From: Antrodiella citrinella
Taxonomy: Eukaryota > Basidiomycota > Agaricomycetes > Polyporales > Steccherinaceae
NCBI GenBank assembly: GCA_004802725.1
Contig: SGPM01000203.1
Location: 1 to 50,231 of the forward strand
DNA: 50,231 bases
Reading direction: 5' to 3'
The notes below the pieces were generated by a model, which made no database searches, was not told where the DNA came from, and saw nothing but the letters and a program-made list of their open reading frames with translations. The translations under genes were made by a program, and so were the position numbers. Below are positions 32,880 through 44,949 of the stretch, piece by piece (position 1 is the first letter of the stretch; the number at the start of each line of letters is the position of its first letter).

Positions 32880-33566
32880 ATGACCGCCGCTATCGTCCTC
32901 CCCAACCTCACCAACTGGTTGAAGCAGCATATCACCACCCTCTACACCGTCACCGACAGGACTGCGTTTAACAACGCGTTCAACGCATTCCTCACCCAGG
33001 ATGCAAGCATCACCGTCAACGGCAAGAAGGTGACGAAGGACGAATACATGCAGCAGCTGTTGGGACAGAAGTTCGAGGAAAGCGGCGCCCAAGTGAACTT
33101 CCTTGCTACGGTGGAGGTACCCGCGGACCAGAACCAGCCTCAATTAGTGAGTAAAGCGGTCACATTCTCGATAAATGAAGGACACTCACACGGATGTTGA
33201 CGTTCTAGGCCGGAGATGTAGGAACCTCCTTCCAAGCCACTGTTGACGAGCAGTTCCTCGTCCTCGGCGCACCCGAGACCCGTTCGGTAAACTCGTCGTT
33301 GAACGTTGTGTAAGTGATATTGATGATCATTGTTTGGTCGGAGAGTTGTACTTATCCAAGCCTGGTTTGATTCTAGAATCGTTCAAGACAAGAGCATCAC
33401 GCCTCCACACCCCACTGTGCCAGTGCGGGGTGGGATCTTCGATCCAAGGAGGGTTTCAGTGTTGAACCAGATTACCTTGTCCAAACAGAATTCGGTCTTG
33501 ATCCCTCTTCCCAACCCAGCTGGCCCGAGCACTGACCAGCCCGCGGCTCAGACTGGTTCCAACTGA
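32880..33566 (+). CDS. Small soluble protein, possibly NTF2-like
   Basis: Three exons (32880-33146, 33209-33309, 33377-33566) sum to 558 bases, 185 residues. There is no signal peptide or membrane segment. The start (LPNLTNWLKQHI) and the block FNNAFNAFLTQDASITVNGK followed by DEYMQQLLG have the helix-then-strand order of NTF2/SnoaL-like folds, where a helix is followed by a strand bearing a small substrate pocket. Later strands are QVNFLATVEV, GTSFQATVDEQFLVLG and SSLNVVIVQDKS. The C-terminal 30 residues are Pro/Asn/Gln-rich. The fold is my inference from pattern only; function unknown. It has a good TATA box and clean splice sites, so it is probably a well-expressed real gene. Confidence 0.65.
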
Positions 33567-34230
33567 GCTGTACTATCACACCACGTAGTAGTATGTAACT
33601 TGAATGGACTTGTAACTGTGTAATTCGTGCCGCCTGAGGGCTAGGATCGTATTGTAGTGAATATCAAACTTACCGTTGACTGGATCTCTGGCCGCAGTGT
33701 GAATGAATGACCTTCCGGCCCGGCGGACTTAGACGTGAATTACTGAAAGTAAAGGCGCACCCAGTCGAGCATTTTGTTTCTTGTCTTACCGGGAGATCCC
33801 CTGCAATTGAAACAATCAGTCATATTCTGTAGTCGTGAACACTCAGTACTTACTACTCAGGCCTCAGTGAGGAAGACCTCGAACGAGAAGTTTGACAGTA
33901 AGCGCTGGTATCGGCAAACCCGTGCATCGCATCCCGTAAACACCCGATGGCAGCCCCGGCCCGGGAGACCGAAGCACTAAATGTTTTTTGTCCTGGCTGC
34001 GAGCCACGCCTACGCTCGCATCCCAACGACAAGTCGCATGTGTAATTCATAACACTGACATTATACGAGAATGCCATGAATAGAGCTCGTATACATTGCA
34101 GTGTGTATCGAAAGACGAATCTTAGGAGAGATCATAAAAAATAAAAGTACACATGGTAAAAGGAATACAATACCACACGGCCGTGACAATCCCGTAACGG
34201 TTATACAGAAGCCATGAATGCGAGCCCGCC
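33567..34230. other. Convergent intergenic region
   Basis: The 3' flanks of the gene at 32880 (+) and of the sugar transporter (-). No gene supported. Confidence 0.5.
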
Positions 34231-36419
34231 TCACACCTTCTCAATCATATCAACCTCCTCCACGGAGTTCTTCTCGTTAGTTGCATCCGAATGCTCAGCC
34301 TTGAAGCCTAAGGCTGCTTGGTTTTGCAAGAAGGCGACTTGGTCATCACCATCGAACAATCTGATGGATGAGGTGAGTATGGTGATTCGATGTCACAAAG
34401 CCAAAGACGACGTACATCGAAGTTTCCTCGAGAGTCCGATTCTTCGTCTCAACGAGGTAGAAGTACACGAACACGAGCTCGAAGGCGATCCATGCACAGT
34501 ATACAATCTGATGGGTAGTTCAGCGGCTGATGAGATGAAAGGTGATCGGAGATGGACTCACATAGTACTTCCAACCGATACCGGCGAGGGCTAGAGGGTT
34601 GATGTACTGGTTGAACACCAAGGACACGGAGACGGCAAACGAGAACAATGTGTAACCCTTAGCGCGAAGGTTGAATGGCAAGATCTCGAGGGTGTAAGAC
34701 GTGATGAGAGGTGACCAGGCAATAGCGTAAGCAGCGCTGTACAAGACTGTATCCCGGCACGCTGTTTAGTTACGGGCGAATGAATGTCATGTAAACAGAG
34801 ACTTACATATCATAGCAACAACAGCATTTCCTGCTGCCTTGTTTCCATGTAGCGCATACTGACTTGTGCAGACTGTTTGCAGCGTGAAGAAGACCAGCAT
34901 ACCGACGGTGGAGGTAAGGAAGATAGGCCGACGACCAAAGCGGTCGCAGAAGGCACCACCCAAGACAGCCAGGATGAGAGACCACATGTTCAAGAAGGCG
35001 TTGATAAGGAGTTGTTCAACAGGGTCGGTGACTTAAGAATGTCATGAGAAATATGCGAACTAGCATCATATGAGAGACTTACTGCCAATGGTATCGAACA
35101 CCTTGTTGAGGTAGTAAGAACTGTCATGTCCAGCGTCAGTATGCGAGGCGTTCTACAAGAATGTGACCACTTACACAAGACCGTTGCCGCTCCATTGAGA
35201 GAAGAACGCAAGGGCAATAATGATACGCATACGACGTCTGTTTCCTGGCGTCCTGAAGAGCTGCAACCAACCAGTCTGACGTTGAATCTTCTCGTTCTCA
35301 AGGGATGTCCTGATTTCTTCGAACTCGAACTGGACAAGAAGATCCTCTCGATTTCCGTCTGCGTGGTAGTAGGCGAGGGTCTTGAGAGCTTCCTCATCCC
35401 TGAAAGATGGCCCGTGAGATAATGACAGCGTCGCGTGAAACGTCGTACTTACCTGCCCTTGGACATGAGCCACCGGGGACTCTCCGGCCCAAACAGAATG
35501 AGGAAGACTTGGAATACGGAAGGGGCTCCCTGGATGGCAGAAGGAACACGCCATGACCAAGATGATTGGATATGGAACGATCCAAAGGTGACCCATGAAG
35601 CACTGCAAACACATGAGAGGCAAATCGAAGACGATGGAGATTGAGCTCACATGAAGGCTCCTCCTGGCCAAAGGGCATTGTAAACGGACGATAGAGGCGC
35701 ACGCTGAGACCTTCAATCAGAAATACGTCAGCATAAAACCGAAGAAGGGGTAAGACAGAGTGACTTACGGGTACGCAATCTCGCTGACAAGCATGGGTGC
35801 GGCAGATGTACAAAATCCAAGACCGAAACCGACTGTAACCCATGTCAGTCACGTGGTGTCACCGTCAGGAGATGTAAAATGACATACCCATGAACCGAGC
35901 ACCGATGAACATGTTGACCGACTGTGACGCAGCTTGGATAATCGAGCCACTGGCGATGATCACCGCTCCAATGAAGATCGTCCTCTTACGACCGATACCG
36001 TCACACAGATAGGGTGTGAGAGGATACGACCCCAGGGACCCGATATTCTGGATAGCACCCAATAGACCAAGTTTAGACCCAGAGGGAAAGTTGAACGCGA
36101 CCTCCCACTGCTGGAGAAGTTGAAGACCGTCTAAAGCGCGCAGAAGAGCCGATGTAAGACGGATATTCTTTAGGGCTCGAGGGTAGAAAAGACGACTCAC
36201 TCATCATACTCCCATCGTATCCGTTCGCTGTAGAGGTCACAAGTCTGTAAACTGCGTGAATGGAATGCCTAGTCGTATAGAATACACTCCTTACAATAGG
36301 AATATCCACAAGTTGAGGGTAACCAGACGACGATTGCGGTACCATTTCTTCTTGGGGTCGATGAACTGATGGTAGTCGACTGCTTGAGTTGCGCCTGTAT
36401 CCGCATGTGTGCCTCCCAT
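34231..36419 (-). CDS. MFS sugar transporter
   Basis: A proton-coupled sugar carrier of the major facilitator superfamily, sugar porter family (hexose or disaccharide/lactose-permease-like). Twelve exons: 36419-36295, 36244-36201, 36130-35888, 35832-35769, 35710-35651, 35602-35453, 35399-35175, 35120-35083, 35031-34807, 34746-34562, 34507-34416, 34360-34231; 1581 bases, 526 residues. Signatures: NGYDGSMM after the first helix, CDGIGRKRTIFIG (first-half loop), PESPRWL at the end of helix 6, DRFGRRPIF (second-half loop) and VETKNRTLEE near the end, the counterpart of PETKG. The loop following PESPRWL is charged, as in family members. Substrate cannot be decided from sequence. A TATA box lies about 70 bases upstream. 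Sugar uptake is functionally compatible with the GH3 enzyme in the same window. Confidence 0.93.
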
Positions 36420-36486
36420 CGTAGCTGCTAGTGAATGGAGCAAAGGGTGGAGAGCGGATGGGAGAGAACCAACGACCGCCCCCCCG

Positions 36487-36493
36487 CCTTATA
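36487..36493 (-). promoter_or_regulatory. TATA box of MFS transporter
   Basis: TATAAGG on the minus strand, about 70 bases upstream of the start codon at 36419. Confidence 0.5.
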
Positions 36494-37674
36494 TCAGTGC
36501 TCCAATGGCTACCCTACCAGGGACCATAAACTATTTCCCCGGGATTTCGTCGATCTCCCATCACAGATGCACCTGTGGGGAAAGATTGGGGAAGTGAGCG
36601 GAAATATGGGGTAGTACGATCTCCGATGCACCAGCTGACCCGGGGAAGAGCGTGAAGTTTGTCGAAGACATTCGCGTGAAGCTTCAGCCAGCTAACTTGA
36701 CGTACGGTTGGAGACAACATGACCGAACTCAGCACCACCGATGCGCCACCGTCCATGCTCAATGTAAACACCTTCGTATACTGACTGGAAAGTGCCTTTG
36801 CGACCTGTCTGACACTATCTCTGGCGTTCATAAGTCCGAATCACCTGGCGAATCTGGTCACCGAAGCGGACCGTTGCAGCTATCAGCCTCCCTGTACCCA
36901 TACAGAGCGAGGATGGTACTGGCACTTTGCACCTCATTGGCCCTTGGTCGTGCTTCCGGCCCGCTATGGTCAAACATTCTCAGAGAATATCAAGGAAAGT
37001 GCTATTGACGCGACGGACCTTCAACTATACCATTGAAGCAGCACGTAAGGCAGCCAAGAATACTTCCTGCTCCGGACAGTGGGAGGGACCTTATCCGTCA
37101 TTATACCCGAATAGCACACGCGATAGTGTGCGACGGAACCGCTGAGGTCAGACCATAAAACCACAGATACTTGCCGCAGACCAGCACAGGCCTCATCGAA
37201 ACATGTGCTAGGTCGCGCCCGTCGTTTATACCTTCAGCCAAGTGCGGAGAAAATTCGAGCGGATGAGTCTCTGCCACCTGTCGCCTCTTGCAACCGCGTA
37301 TATCTCTGGCGATCTATATGCAGCTAGTCTTGGAGGCGTGCTGTGAATAACCAACAAGAATCAGACACAGAAGCCTGCCTCGTGCTGTTCCTAATTGTGC
37401 TCTTGTTCAGCGTGAGGTTTCCCGGAGAAACACCATGTAGCGTGACTGACTGATACAATTTCAACGTACAAAGCAACATATACGTTGCCAGACATCGCCG
37501 CCATGCTCTCCCAGTCGTCCCCGAGAAACAGGCGTTTTGCGGTATGGAGATCCAATCAATGCGATTTCGGATACGGAGGATCATCCTGGTCATGTGAGGT
37601 CAGATGATACGTAGCTTCAGGAAACACATACCCCAAGCGGCCCGGCTTCAGCCTTCGAATATCTACTATCAGTG
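36494..37674. other. Intergenic region
   Basis: No gene supported apart from the transporter's upstream region. Confidence 0.4.
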
Positions 37675-38040
37675 TCATGGAGAGTCCAGACACTGACAAC
37701 GAACACTTCGTAGTGGAATGTCGAGCTCCAACGCCCTGACTATCACGAACGGAGCGCGCCACAAATCGATTTTGCGTGTCACGAGACACACGTGTCGGAA
37801 GTCTTGCAAATATTGTTCGGTATTCCGTATCACGCACTGCGCCGCATAGACGATGAGAGACAGGTACCGGAAGTGCAGTGGACCGCAAAGAAGAAGTGAC
37901 GAGTCGGAACCACCAAGGGACTCCGCAAAAGAGTGGGGAAACCATGAATACGTCAGTTCGATACCAACCCGATTTATAGGGTCGTGCTCGTGTTGAATCC
38001 CTCGACGCCGCAGGTAGTTGGAGTCCCCGAACGATACCAT
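37675..38040 (-). pseudogene. Possible F-box-like gene remnant (C-terminal part)
   Basis: A 121-codon frame whose composition looks protein-like. It contains ELTYSWFPHSFAESLGG, HFRYLSLIVYAAQCV and YLQDFRHVCLVTRKIDLW, in the order seen at the C-terminal end of Agaricomycete F-box-like proteins (a long strand, then a helix before a short final domain). No N-terminal F-box region or splice-consistent extension is visible upstream, so it may be a fragment. The assignment is by general resemblance only. Confidence 0.3.
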
Positions 38041-38788
38041 GTACTCACGAGCGCGACTGATTGACCATTACAAAAGTTACGTTAGGTCTTTATGCTATCG
38101 TTGTTTGTCGGATGGACTCACCATAGCCTGCATCTCCCTATACTACCAGACATGACACTGAATGTTCCATCAGCATCCAGAATGCGACAACTGCCACGAA
38201 AGCGGTGGCTCTGAGGTCAGAAAGCCAAAGTTGAAGCTTGATTGCGAGCACCGATCATAGAGGTGGATCGGAGCGACGTGAACCGACTTGAGCACAGGTA
38301 TCCAGATTTACTGAGAGCGATGAGAAGATGAAGTTTTCTATGTCGTCCGTGGAGATTTCTTATCCCTGAGGCGTGAGCATACAATGAAGTTGAATAAACA
38401 ACTATACTGCAGGTTCGTGCGGCCACGCAGCCTACACCACGTGGAGGACAAGATAAAATCGGGAAGTGATTGCCTTTCTGACTCAGAACTGAGATCTTGC
38501 TGAGATCAGCAGTTAAAATCAGCTTCTCAGGCTCGCATTAACTTGTGAATGAATACTCCTTCGATACAGAGACACAGAGACAGACACCATTGGGTGTTTT
38601 TACCTGGCCGCGCTGGAACAAGCAATGAAGAGCCTGAACGGACGTCACAAGAGAATGTCACACTAGAGCCAACATAAAAGTCAATCATCACAATGACAAT
38701 TCAGGTAAAAAAAAGTAACGCAGAATGTACGTGATAATATACATAAAAGTCCAAGTCCAAAAAGTTCATTAGCATCATGAAAGGCTGC
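38041..38788. other. Intergenic region
   Basis: No gene supported; the 3' flank of the repeat protein lies at the right end. Confidence 0.4.
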
Positions 38789-39786
38789 TTATGCGATGGC
38801 CGCGCCGGATTCCGAAAGACCACCGTTGCCGGCCTGGTCTGAAAAGCAAGACGTCGAATCAGGACTCCATCATCAAAGTCAAACGAAATATGAGACTCAC
38901 TGTCACCGCCTACGATGAGGGACCCGCCGGAGGCCTCCTGGTTGACGTCACCACCATTGGCGTTTCCTGAGTTTCCTGAGCGGGCATTTCCGGAGTTGGA
39001 GTCGTTGAATCCGAAGTAGTCGTCGTCGTCGTCGGATATCGCGTCTCCGCTGATTGACTCGCCTCCGTTACCGGCAGTGTCTAAGAGGCAGTTAATATCG
39101 AATATGAGATCTGCACGGCTGGAAAACAACTCACTGTCACCGCCGAAAATTGCGCTCCCACCCTCAGCGATCTGGTTGACATTTCCGCCGTTGGCGTCGC
39201 CAGAGTCACCGGACTGAGCAGAGCCGCCGTTGTACCTCTTGGCGATAGCGTCTCCACTTTCTGAAACACCACCGTTGCCAGCGTAGTCTGTAAAGCGAAC
39301 GCAAGCGCTGTCAGAAGCTTTTCGCTACCGTAGGAGAGTTAGGACTCACTGTCACCACCCACGATGACGCTTTCACCCGAGGCGATCTGGTTTACGTTCC
39401 CTCCGTTCGCGTTGCCGGAGTTTCCAGAGAGAGCAGAGCCACCGTCAAATGAGATGGCCTCACCACTGATGGACTCGCCACCATTGCCAGCCTGGTCTGA
39501 ATATGGAGTCAGGATGGCAACACGGAATGGAGAAACACCAATACTCACTTTCACCTCCGTCACTGACGATGGCGGATCCTCCGGACGCCTCTTGGTTGAC
39601 ATCGCCACCATCGGCATTGCCAGAGTTTCCTGACTGAGCGTTACCGTAGTTGTCGAAGAAGCTGTTGTAGGGCTGGTAGGTGCGCCTGGAGATAGAGTCG
39701 GTGGATTGAGTGGGGGCTCCTGCGACTAACACAGGGCTCAAAGTGGTAGCAGCAATGACGAGAGAAGTGAACAAAATGAACTTCAT
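38789..39786 (-). CDS. Secreted Gly/Asn/Ser repeat protein with modular exons
   Basis: Five exons (39786-39549, 39496-39350, 39287-39135, 39080-38901, 38838-38789) sum to 768 bases, 255 residues. A signal peptide (MKFILFTSLVIAATTLSP, cut near VAGA) is followed by a dibasic site (SRR) that may be a Kex2 cleavage point. The rest is a repeat of about 50 residues, each beginning N-x-AGNGG-x-S-x-SG-x-AI, continuing SGNSGNANGG and VNQ-x-A-x-G-x-S, and ending GGD. Repeats are 49, 51 and 60 residues, with a half repeat at each end. Every intron is phase 1 and falls at the same Asp-Asn junction, so each internal exon equals one repeat and can be added or lost without changing frame. No Cys, no known domain. 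Likely an extracellular or wall-associated beta-solenoid or amyloid-like polymer; function unknown. Confidence 0.85.
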
Positions 39787-39931
39787 TGTGAAGAAAATGA
39801 AAAGAAGTGGGAATGCCCGTAAGAAGAAGAAGTGTTGAACGAACAATTAACAGGGAAGAGGAGTGAGTGACTCTTCTGACGAAAGGGAAAAATTGAAAAG
39901 TGATGGGGAATACTGGACGAGGTAGGACGCG

Positions 39932-39938
39932 TTTTATA
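39932..39938 (-). promoter_or_regulatory. TATA box of repeat protein
   Basis: TATAAAA on the minus strand, about 150 bases upstream of the start codon, with an AG/CT-rich leader between. Confidence 0.5.
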
Positions 39939-42279
39939 TGCCTCACAATTGCTACCCCTAAGTGGAATCCCGCCCGAGTCCACTTGTTAAACTTGGGTTC
40001 ACATCTAAACTTGGTTGGCGCGGTGTATGTTTGCGATCACGATCGAGTTTTCTGTCACCGCGTCGTCGGTGTCGTTATGTTGTGCAAGGAAGACTCCCAA
40101 ATACAAAACCAGACTCCGCCATTTTGCAATGAAACGAGATCACATACCTCAGCCCGAACGCTCGGTCAAGAACGCACCAGTACCGCCAGCACCATGCAGC
40201 TCAGAAGACTCATGCCAGCAGCGACGCGCGATCGTCAATTACGCAAACGGAACCAACGCCCACAGTTGGCGGTGAATAGGAGGTGCCTGTGATCATCGGA
40301 AGCATTGCGCGTACAGTTCTGTAACCCTTCTGGTCAGGCTGTCCGCACCGAACCGCGGATGGGTTACCGCGAAATTGCAGCGCCACGTCACGGCAATAGA
40401 CACAGATCGTATCGGGAAGCGATTGCCTTTTAGGGTCTCGTCAGCGGGGTTTGCAGTCAGACGTCGGCCTCATAATGGATCCTGGTTTTTGGGTGGCGAA
40501 CGGTCCACGGAACGGAGACATGGAATATACTTTAGCTGAGGATTTGGTCGTAACAGAGGAAACAGCAGGAGGGGTGATTAGAATCAGGGTTGCAAGGCGA
40601 GATGTTGATGTTGAGCTCAGTCACTACCAGGGTCCAGTCACTCCAGTGACATTGCACTCGAAGTCGGGGGTAATCAGGATGCTGGGATCAGCATCAAAGC
40701 TCGCCCAACCGACCGTTGTCTTTGCATCCGCGGTAGAGGAGCTTACAGACCTCGCGGGTGGGCCAATGAGACGCTCACGCAACTCCCGATATAGGGTCCC
40801 AGAGTGAGGCTTCAAAACGTGAGTACGTCTATGTCCAATATTCCAAACATATTGGTGACATGACAAGCCGAAAAAATTGACCCAAAAGCGGGGTTTGGTT
40901 ACACTTGGGGTCGTCCTTAACGTTTTGCAATATACTGGGTCATTATCAACGCCATCCTGATCCCTGGAGAGGTATCAAAGTCAGAGAGTCGCGCATCTTG
41001 ACTGAAGAATACCTACTTGCCACTCATTGTACCTTTCCATCCACTGGGAACCGATGGGGTCGCGCACGACAGCGACGTCGGCTTCCTGTTTTCGGACAAA
41101 CCAAAGACGCTCGTGGACTTCTGGAGGCATTCTGCTTGCCTTTGTCATCATTGTGAGACACTTGCTATTCCCTGAAGCGGGGTTGTATGCGGAGCATGAG
41201 GCGCTTGCAGTGTGTCCTCGTTCACCGCACCGGAACCTATCACTCCGAGTAGCGCGATGTTACAAGCCACGGATTGGGTTGAAGAGACCCTCAGCTGGAC
41301 GTTTGGTTTCCCTCCGATCGTGTTTAGACGAATCTGTGGCGACATTTGTCGGGATCAACGTTTCAACGGTCATTTGAGACTGCGCGTACGATTCATGGCC
41401 ACGAGACTGGCTTGAGGTACGGACCACGAAAATTCGACTATATAATCAAGAGTCCACGGTTGATTTGTCCGTCTCTGCACAATGATGGTCTTCTTCCGCA
41501 TGGATAACCCCCTTGGTGATGTCGGATGGCCGGAGTAGTCAGAGCTGCGTGGCTCGATTGCATTCACTGACAATGACCTTCCATACGTATTAATCAAATG
41601 GTTCCACTCTAATTCTTTGAGACTCACTGGATTCAAACCTATGTCCCGTACCCGCAGTTTCAGCCGCTTTGTTGCCTAGAAGAACGATGGGGATTCCGGA
41701 GTTGTAATGTGGTTATGCGACGGTCGGCGGCGATACTTGGCCATAGCATGTCCGGCCTTACATTCTGTAGGTACCTTGCCCTCTGAGATACGAATCAGCA
41801 CAAATGTATGGTCTATGAGTATACATGACGCTCACTAGGTTCAATCAAGTTTTGTGTGAGTTTTGTCGACTGCAAGTTCGAGCCTTCACGGATCGGGCCG
41901 GAGTGTTGCGACGTGCTTTTAATTCCCCTGCTCCTTAGCGCTTAGCGTCAACAGCGACAATTTGAATTTTAGACCACAACTTGAACAAGGATGTCCTTGA
42001 TAGATCTCACTTACCTTCAGCTGAATAGTCTCCCCTAGGCAGACTAACTATTGACCGAGAGACGAGTCGTGGGTCACAACACTCGATAAAGAGTGATCAT
42101 CATTGTGAGCTTTCAAATTTAAGCACTTTTCGTCATACGTGTAAATAATGATTTTGTACCACTAAGCGACCTAATTCTCAGGTATTCCAGTATCATATCG
42201 CATCTTCGACTAAGCTTGCGAATATCCTTGTAGTGATTGCCCGTAGGAAGCGAGGAGAGGGGGCCACGTATGGCTGATC
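39939..42279. other. Long intergenic region
   Basis: No gene I can support. The best frames (40451-40807 and 41212-41415 on +) have no recognisable features or splice-consistent partners. It may contain decayed sequence. Confidence 0.4.
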
Positions 42280-43590
42280 CATCGAATTTTCCACTTCTGC
42301 TCGTTGAGATGATCATCGACCACCGAGTCCGGTGACCACGACGACAGACGGGCTCTCCTACACTGCTCCTTGGTCTCTCATTTATGCAGAACTGCGACCT
42401 GGTACCATCTTTTCTATGATGTCGTAGGGTCTGCCATACGATGTCCAGATATCTTTCATGCATTTGGCTCTTTCCTCGCTGGGTCTCCCGCAGTGTGCAT
42501 GTATATCCGTCAACTCACACTCTATGGTCGTGGTCCCTAACCCAGGTGCCGCGAAATCTGTTCAGACGTCTTGTCCACATTGCTCTCACTTTTACCCAAC
42601 CTCCGAGTACTGGTCCAGGACATACTCTTTGCCTGTCATTGCGCAGCAGATTTCGCTCTCACTCCCCTCGCAAAGTTGGGTACCCTGATCATATCCCGCT
42701 CAGAAGTTTCCATGTTCAGCACTTTTGTCTCCGTGCTAGGTGCTTTCACCGAGGTGCAGCCTCTCCAGATACGAGATCCCCAGATGTTCGTCAGATCAGA
42801 CGTTGTGACGATGCTGAGACAAGACTTGGTGCGCCAGCTATCCCTGCTGCTGGGGGTCTCATCCTGGTGGTTGTCGGTGCATTCCCTCATCGTCTGCCCG
42901 TACGAAGATTTCACCTCAATCTGAACGCTATGCCTCATTCTGCGCGCTATCATTCGACCGGAAGCGTTGTCTTCCTTGGAAGTTAGCTGTGCTGAACGTG
43001 GACTGTCCGAGTATGCATCGCTAATCCACTATACCTGACCGCCTTTGCATGAGCTGACGCTCCAATGCCAGTGGGGTCATAATATTGCCGAACCCTCTAC
43101 GGTATTCTCCCACTCAAGTGAGATCGTGCTAAAGCATCCTGCTTCGTAGCAAGAAATTCACCCTCTTATAACAGACCCAGAAGCGGACCTGTCAATTACA
43201 GCACTTTTTGCCGCGTACAAGACTGTCCATACCTTGAGATACCGCGTCTGGCTTCTGCTGGACATGGACTCCTCCGGTTATACGCCACCGAACTACTTTG
43301 CCAAAATGGTCGCGGAACCATTGGTGGTACTATGTAGCACTGTCCGCCACATCATCTTCGACATGGTCTTCGGATTTCAATCACCACGGATTCGCATTTC
43401 CTTTCGACGTCATACAGGACGCCGTCTCGTGCATCAAGCAGTTGGAGCTGGTGACGTTCCGTGTCACAGCTTCCGCGAAAGTCTCAGAGACGTCTTTGAG
43501 TCGGTTCTGCGCGAATTTGCGTGCTGGTCTACGCACGAAGGACTGTTGGATTTTTACTGGACTCGGAGACAAGGTGACTCTATGATGTAG
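42280..43590 (+). pseudogene. F-box/LRR-like pseudogene
   Basis: Reading the plus strand across frames gives a recognisable F-box-like protein. An opening (PLLLVEMIIDH near 42290) and, one frame-shift later, ALLHCSLVSHLCRTATWYHL resemble an F-box. Then come RQLTLYGRGP and leucine-rich strands (LSLLPNLRVLV, LAKLGTLIIS, FSTFVSVLGAFTEV). The frame is cut by TAA at 42538-42540 within the conserved run. Further right, TVHTLRYRVWLLLDMD and TVRHIIFDMVFGF continue in one frame, and DVIQDAVSCIKQLELVTFRV in another. Several stops and frameshifts make it non-functional. It is of the same general type as the intact gene at 23091, though I cannot say they are direct paralogues. Confidence 0.6.
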
Positions 43591-43775
43591 CGCACCTCCC
43601 CATATTCTCGGATTTGGTGTGTTGAATACTGGTACGCCAATACCACCGATCAGCACTGCGAAACACATGTTTATGTTTGTGTTGATGTACTTATGAAGGT
43701 CGTTATCGGACAAAAGTACTCCTAAAGAATCACCGAATATCACTAGGCGGCCGCCCCGTGCAGGCATATTTGTCC

Positions 43776-43871
43776 GATGTAGCCCGCGAAAGATGTAGCC
43801 CGCGAAAGATGTAGCCCGCGAAAGATGTAGCCCGCGAAAGATGTAGCCCGCGAAAGATGTAGCCCGCGAAA
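43776..43871. repeat. 16-bp tandem repeat, 6 copies
   Basis: Six perfect head-to-tail copies of GATGTAGCCCGCGAAA occupy 96 bases, just downstream of the F-box-like pseudogene. The array is noncoding as far as I can tell; an open frame runs through it on the minus strand only because three 16-base units make 48 bases. Confidence 0.97.
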
Positions 43872-44725
43872 TGTACTTGATTCGGATCAACTTTGCGGTA
43901 CATACTACACTCCACCTACGATGCGCGATGCTAGTAACTGGTTCAACGTTGCTATGTTGGCCTGCATCTCGTTCCAGCCTGCATCAGGACGGTCACGGTC
44001 TCTGTTAGACGGTTAACGTTGTCTTGAAACGACAGGGCCCATGAAATCTTTTTGACGAGGTACATAGGTCTGCAGGTGCCAGGTAGTCTCATTTACGATC
44101 ATGATTCTGCCAGTGCGATCATATTCACATTGATTCACCCACAGACGTTTGTGCATGAGGGGGCCTGTTCCGTATTGATTGCTGTCTTGCTTCAATGTTG
44201 CTTGCTTGTTGCTATCATTTTTGATAGAGGACCGAGGCTGCAGAAATCATGCCAACCTACAAATTTGATTGCCGTGTCGTTCCACTTGAGAATCCGAGAG
44301 AGAATATGAAACATCGGCTTTTGGACCTTGGACACAATGTGCAGAGTATATTCAGTATCATATGAGCTCGTGGACCCACTACTCAATCCGATTCTCTTAC
44401 TCTTTCGACTGACCGTCGAGCTACAGCCTCAACATCGAAAGTTTTCGCTGTCGGACAGCGTATGTTCGACTTCAAGCTTCAAGCTCCAAGCTATATGGAG
44501 ATCTAGATCGCTTCTCCGAGTCGCGCGGCCAAGAACCTTTACATAAGAACACCGAAGTATGATATATCGTGCCCTACATCAGTGTTGCCATCGTTAATCA
44601 GTCAAAGTCGTCAGTAAGTGGTCTCGTGCTAGTAGTACGTGGAGAAATTGATTTGGAAATTGGAGCATTGCCACCGCATTTTGACCTCGCCGGTACGCTA
44701 GCCTATCTCGGCTTGCAGCTCGACG
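43872..44725. other. Intergenic region
   Basis: No gene supported. Confidence 0.4.
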
Positions 44726-44732
44726 TATAAAA
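44726..44732 (+). promoter_or_regulatory. TATA box of small secreted protein
   Basis: TATAAAA about 220 bases upstream of the start codon at 44950, followed by a CT-rich leader. Confidence 0.5.
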
Positions 44733-44949
44733 GCCAGGCCAGTTGGGGTGCAGTATCTCTAAGTGCTTCAGCTCTAAGTACTTCCTTTCCCTTCCAATTC
44801 CTAAGGTGCCGGTCGGTGAGTTATTTTTTACGTTCCTCCTGGCATACGATGATGCTGATATCGATGCTCCATTCTTGCGTAGCCTTTGCGTTAAGTTTCA
44901 ACTCAAACTATAATCTCTACTTCCCACTTTTTCGTTTAACGACTTCGTC

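Noticed and set aside
40451..40807. 118-codon plus-strand frame
   Set aside because: No recognisable features or splice partners; could be chance in a long noncoding stretch.
41620..41690. tRNA-like B-box (GGTTTGAATCC) on the minus strand
   Set aside because: No pairing T-stem or acceptor stem and no A-box at the right distance.
43776..43871. CRISPR array
   Set aside because: The copies are directly adjacent with no spacers, and the genome is eukaryotic.
43730..43915. A repeat peptide encoded by the 16-bp array on the minus strand
   Set aside because: The frame is open only because three 16-base units make a multiple of three; no start context, signal or splice support.
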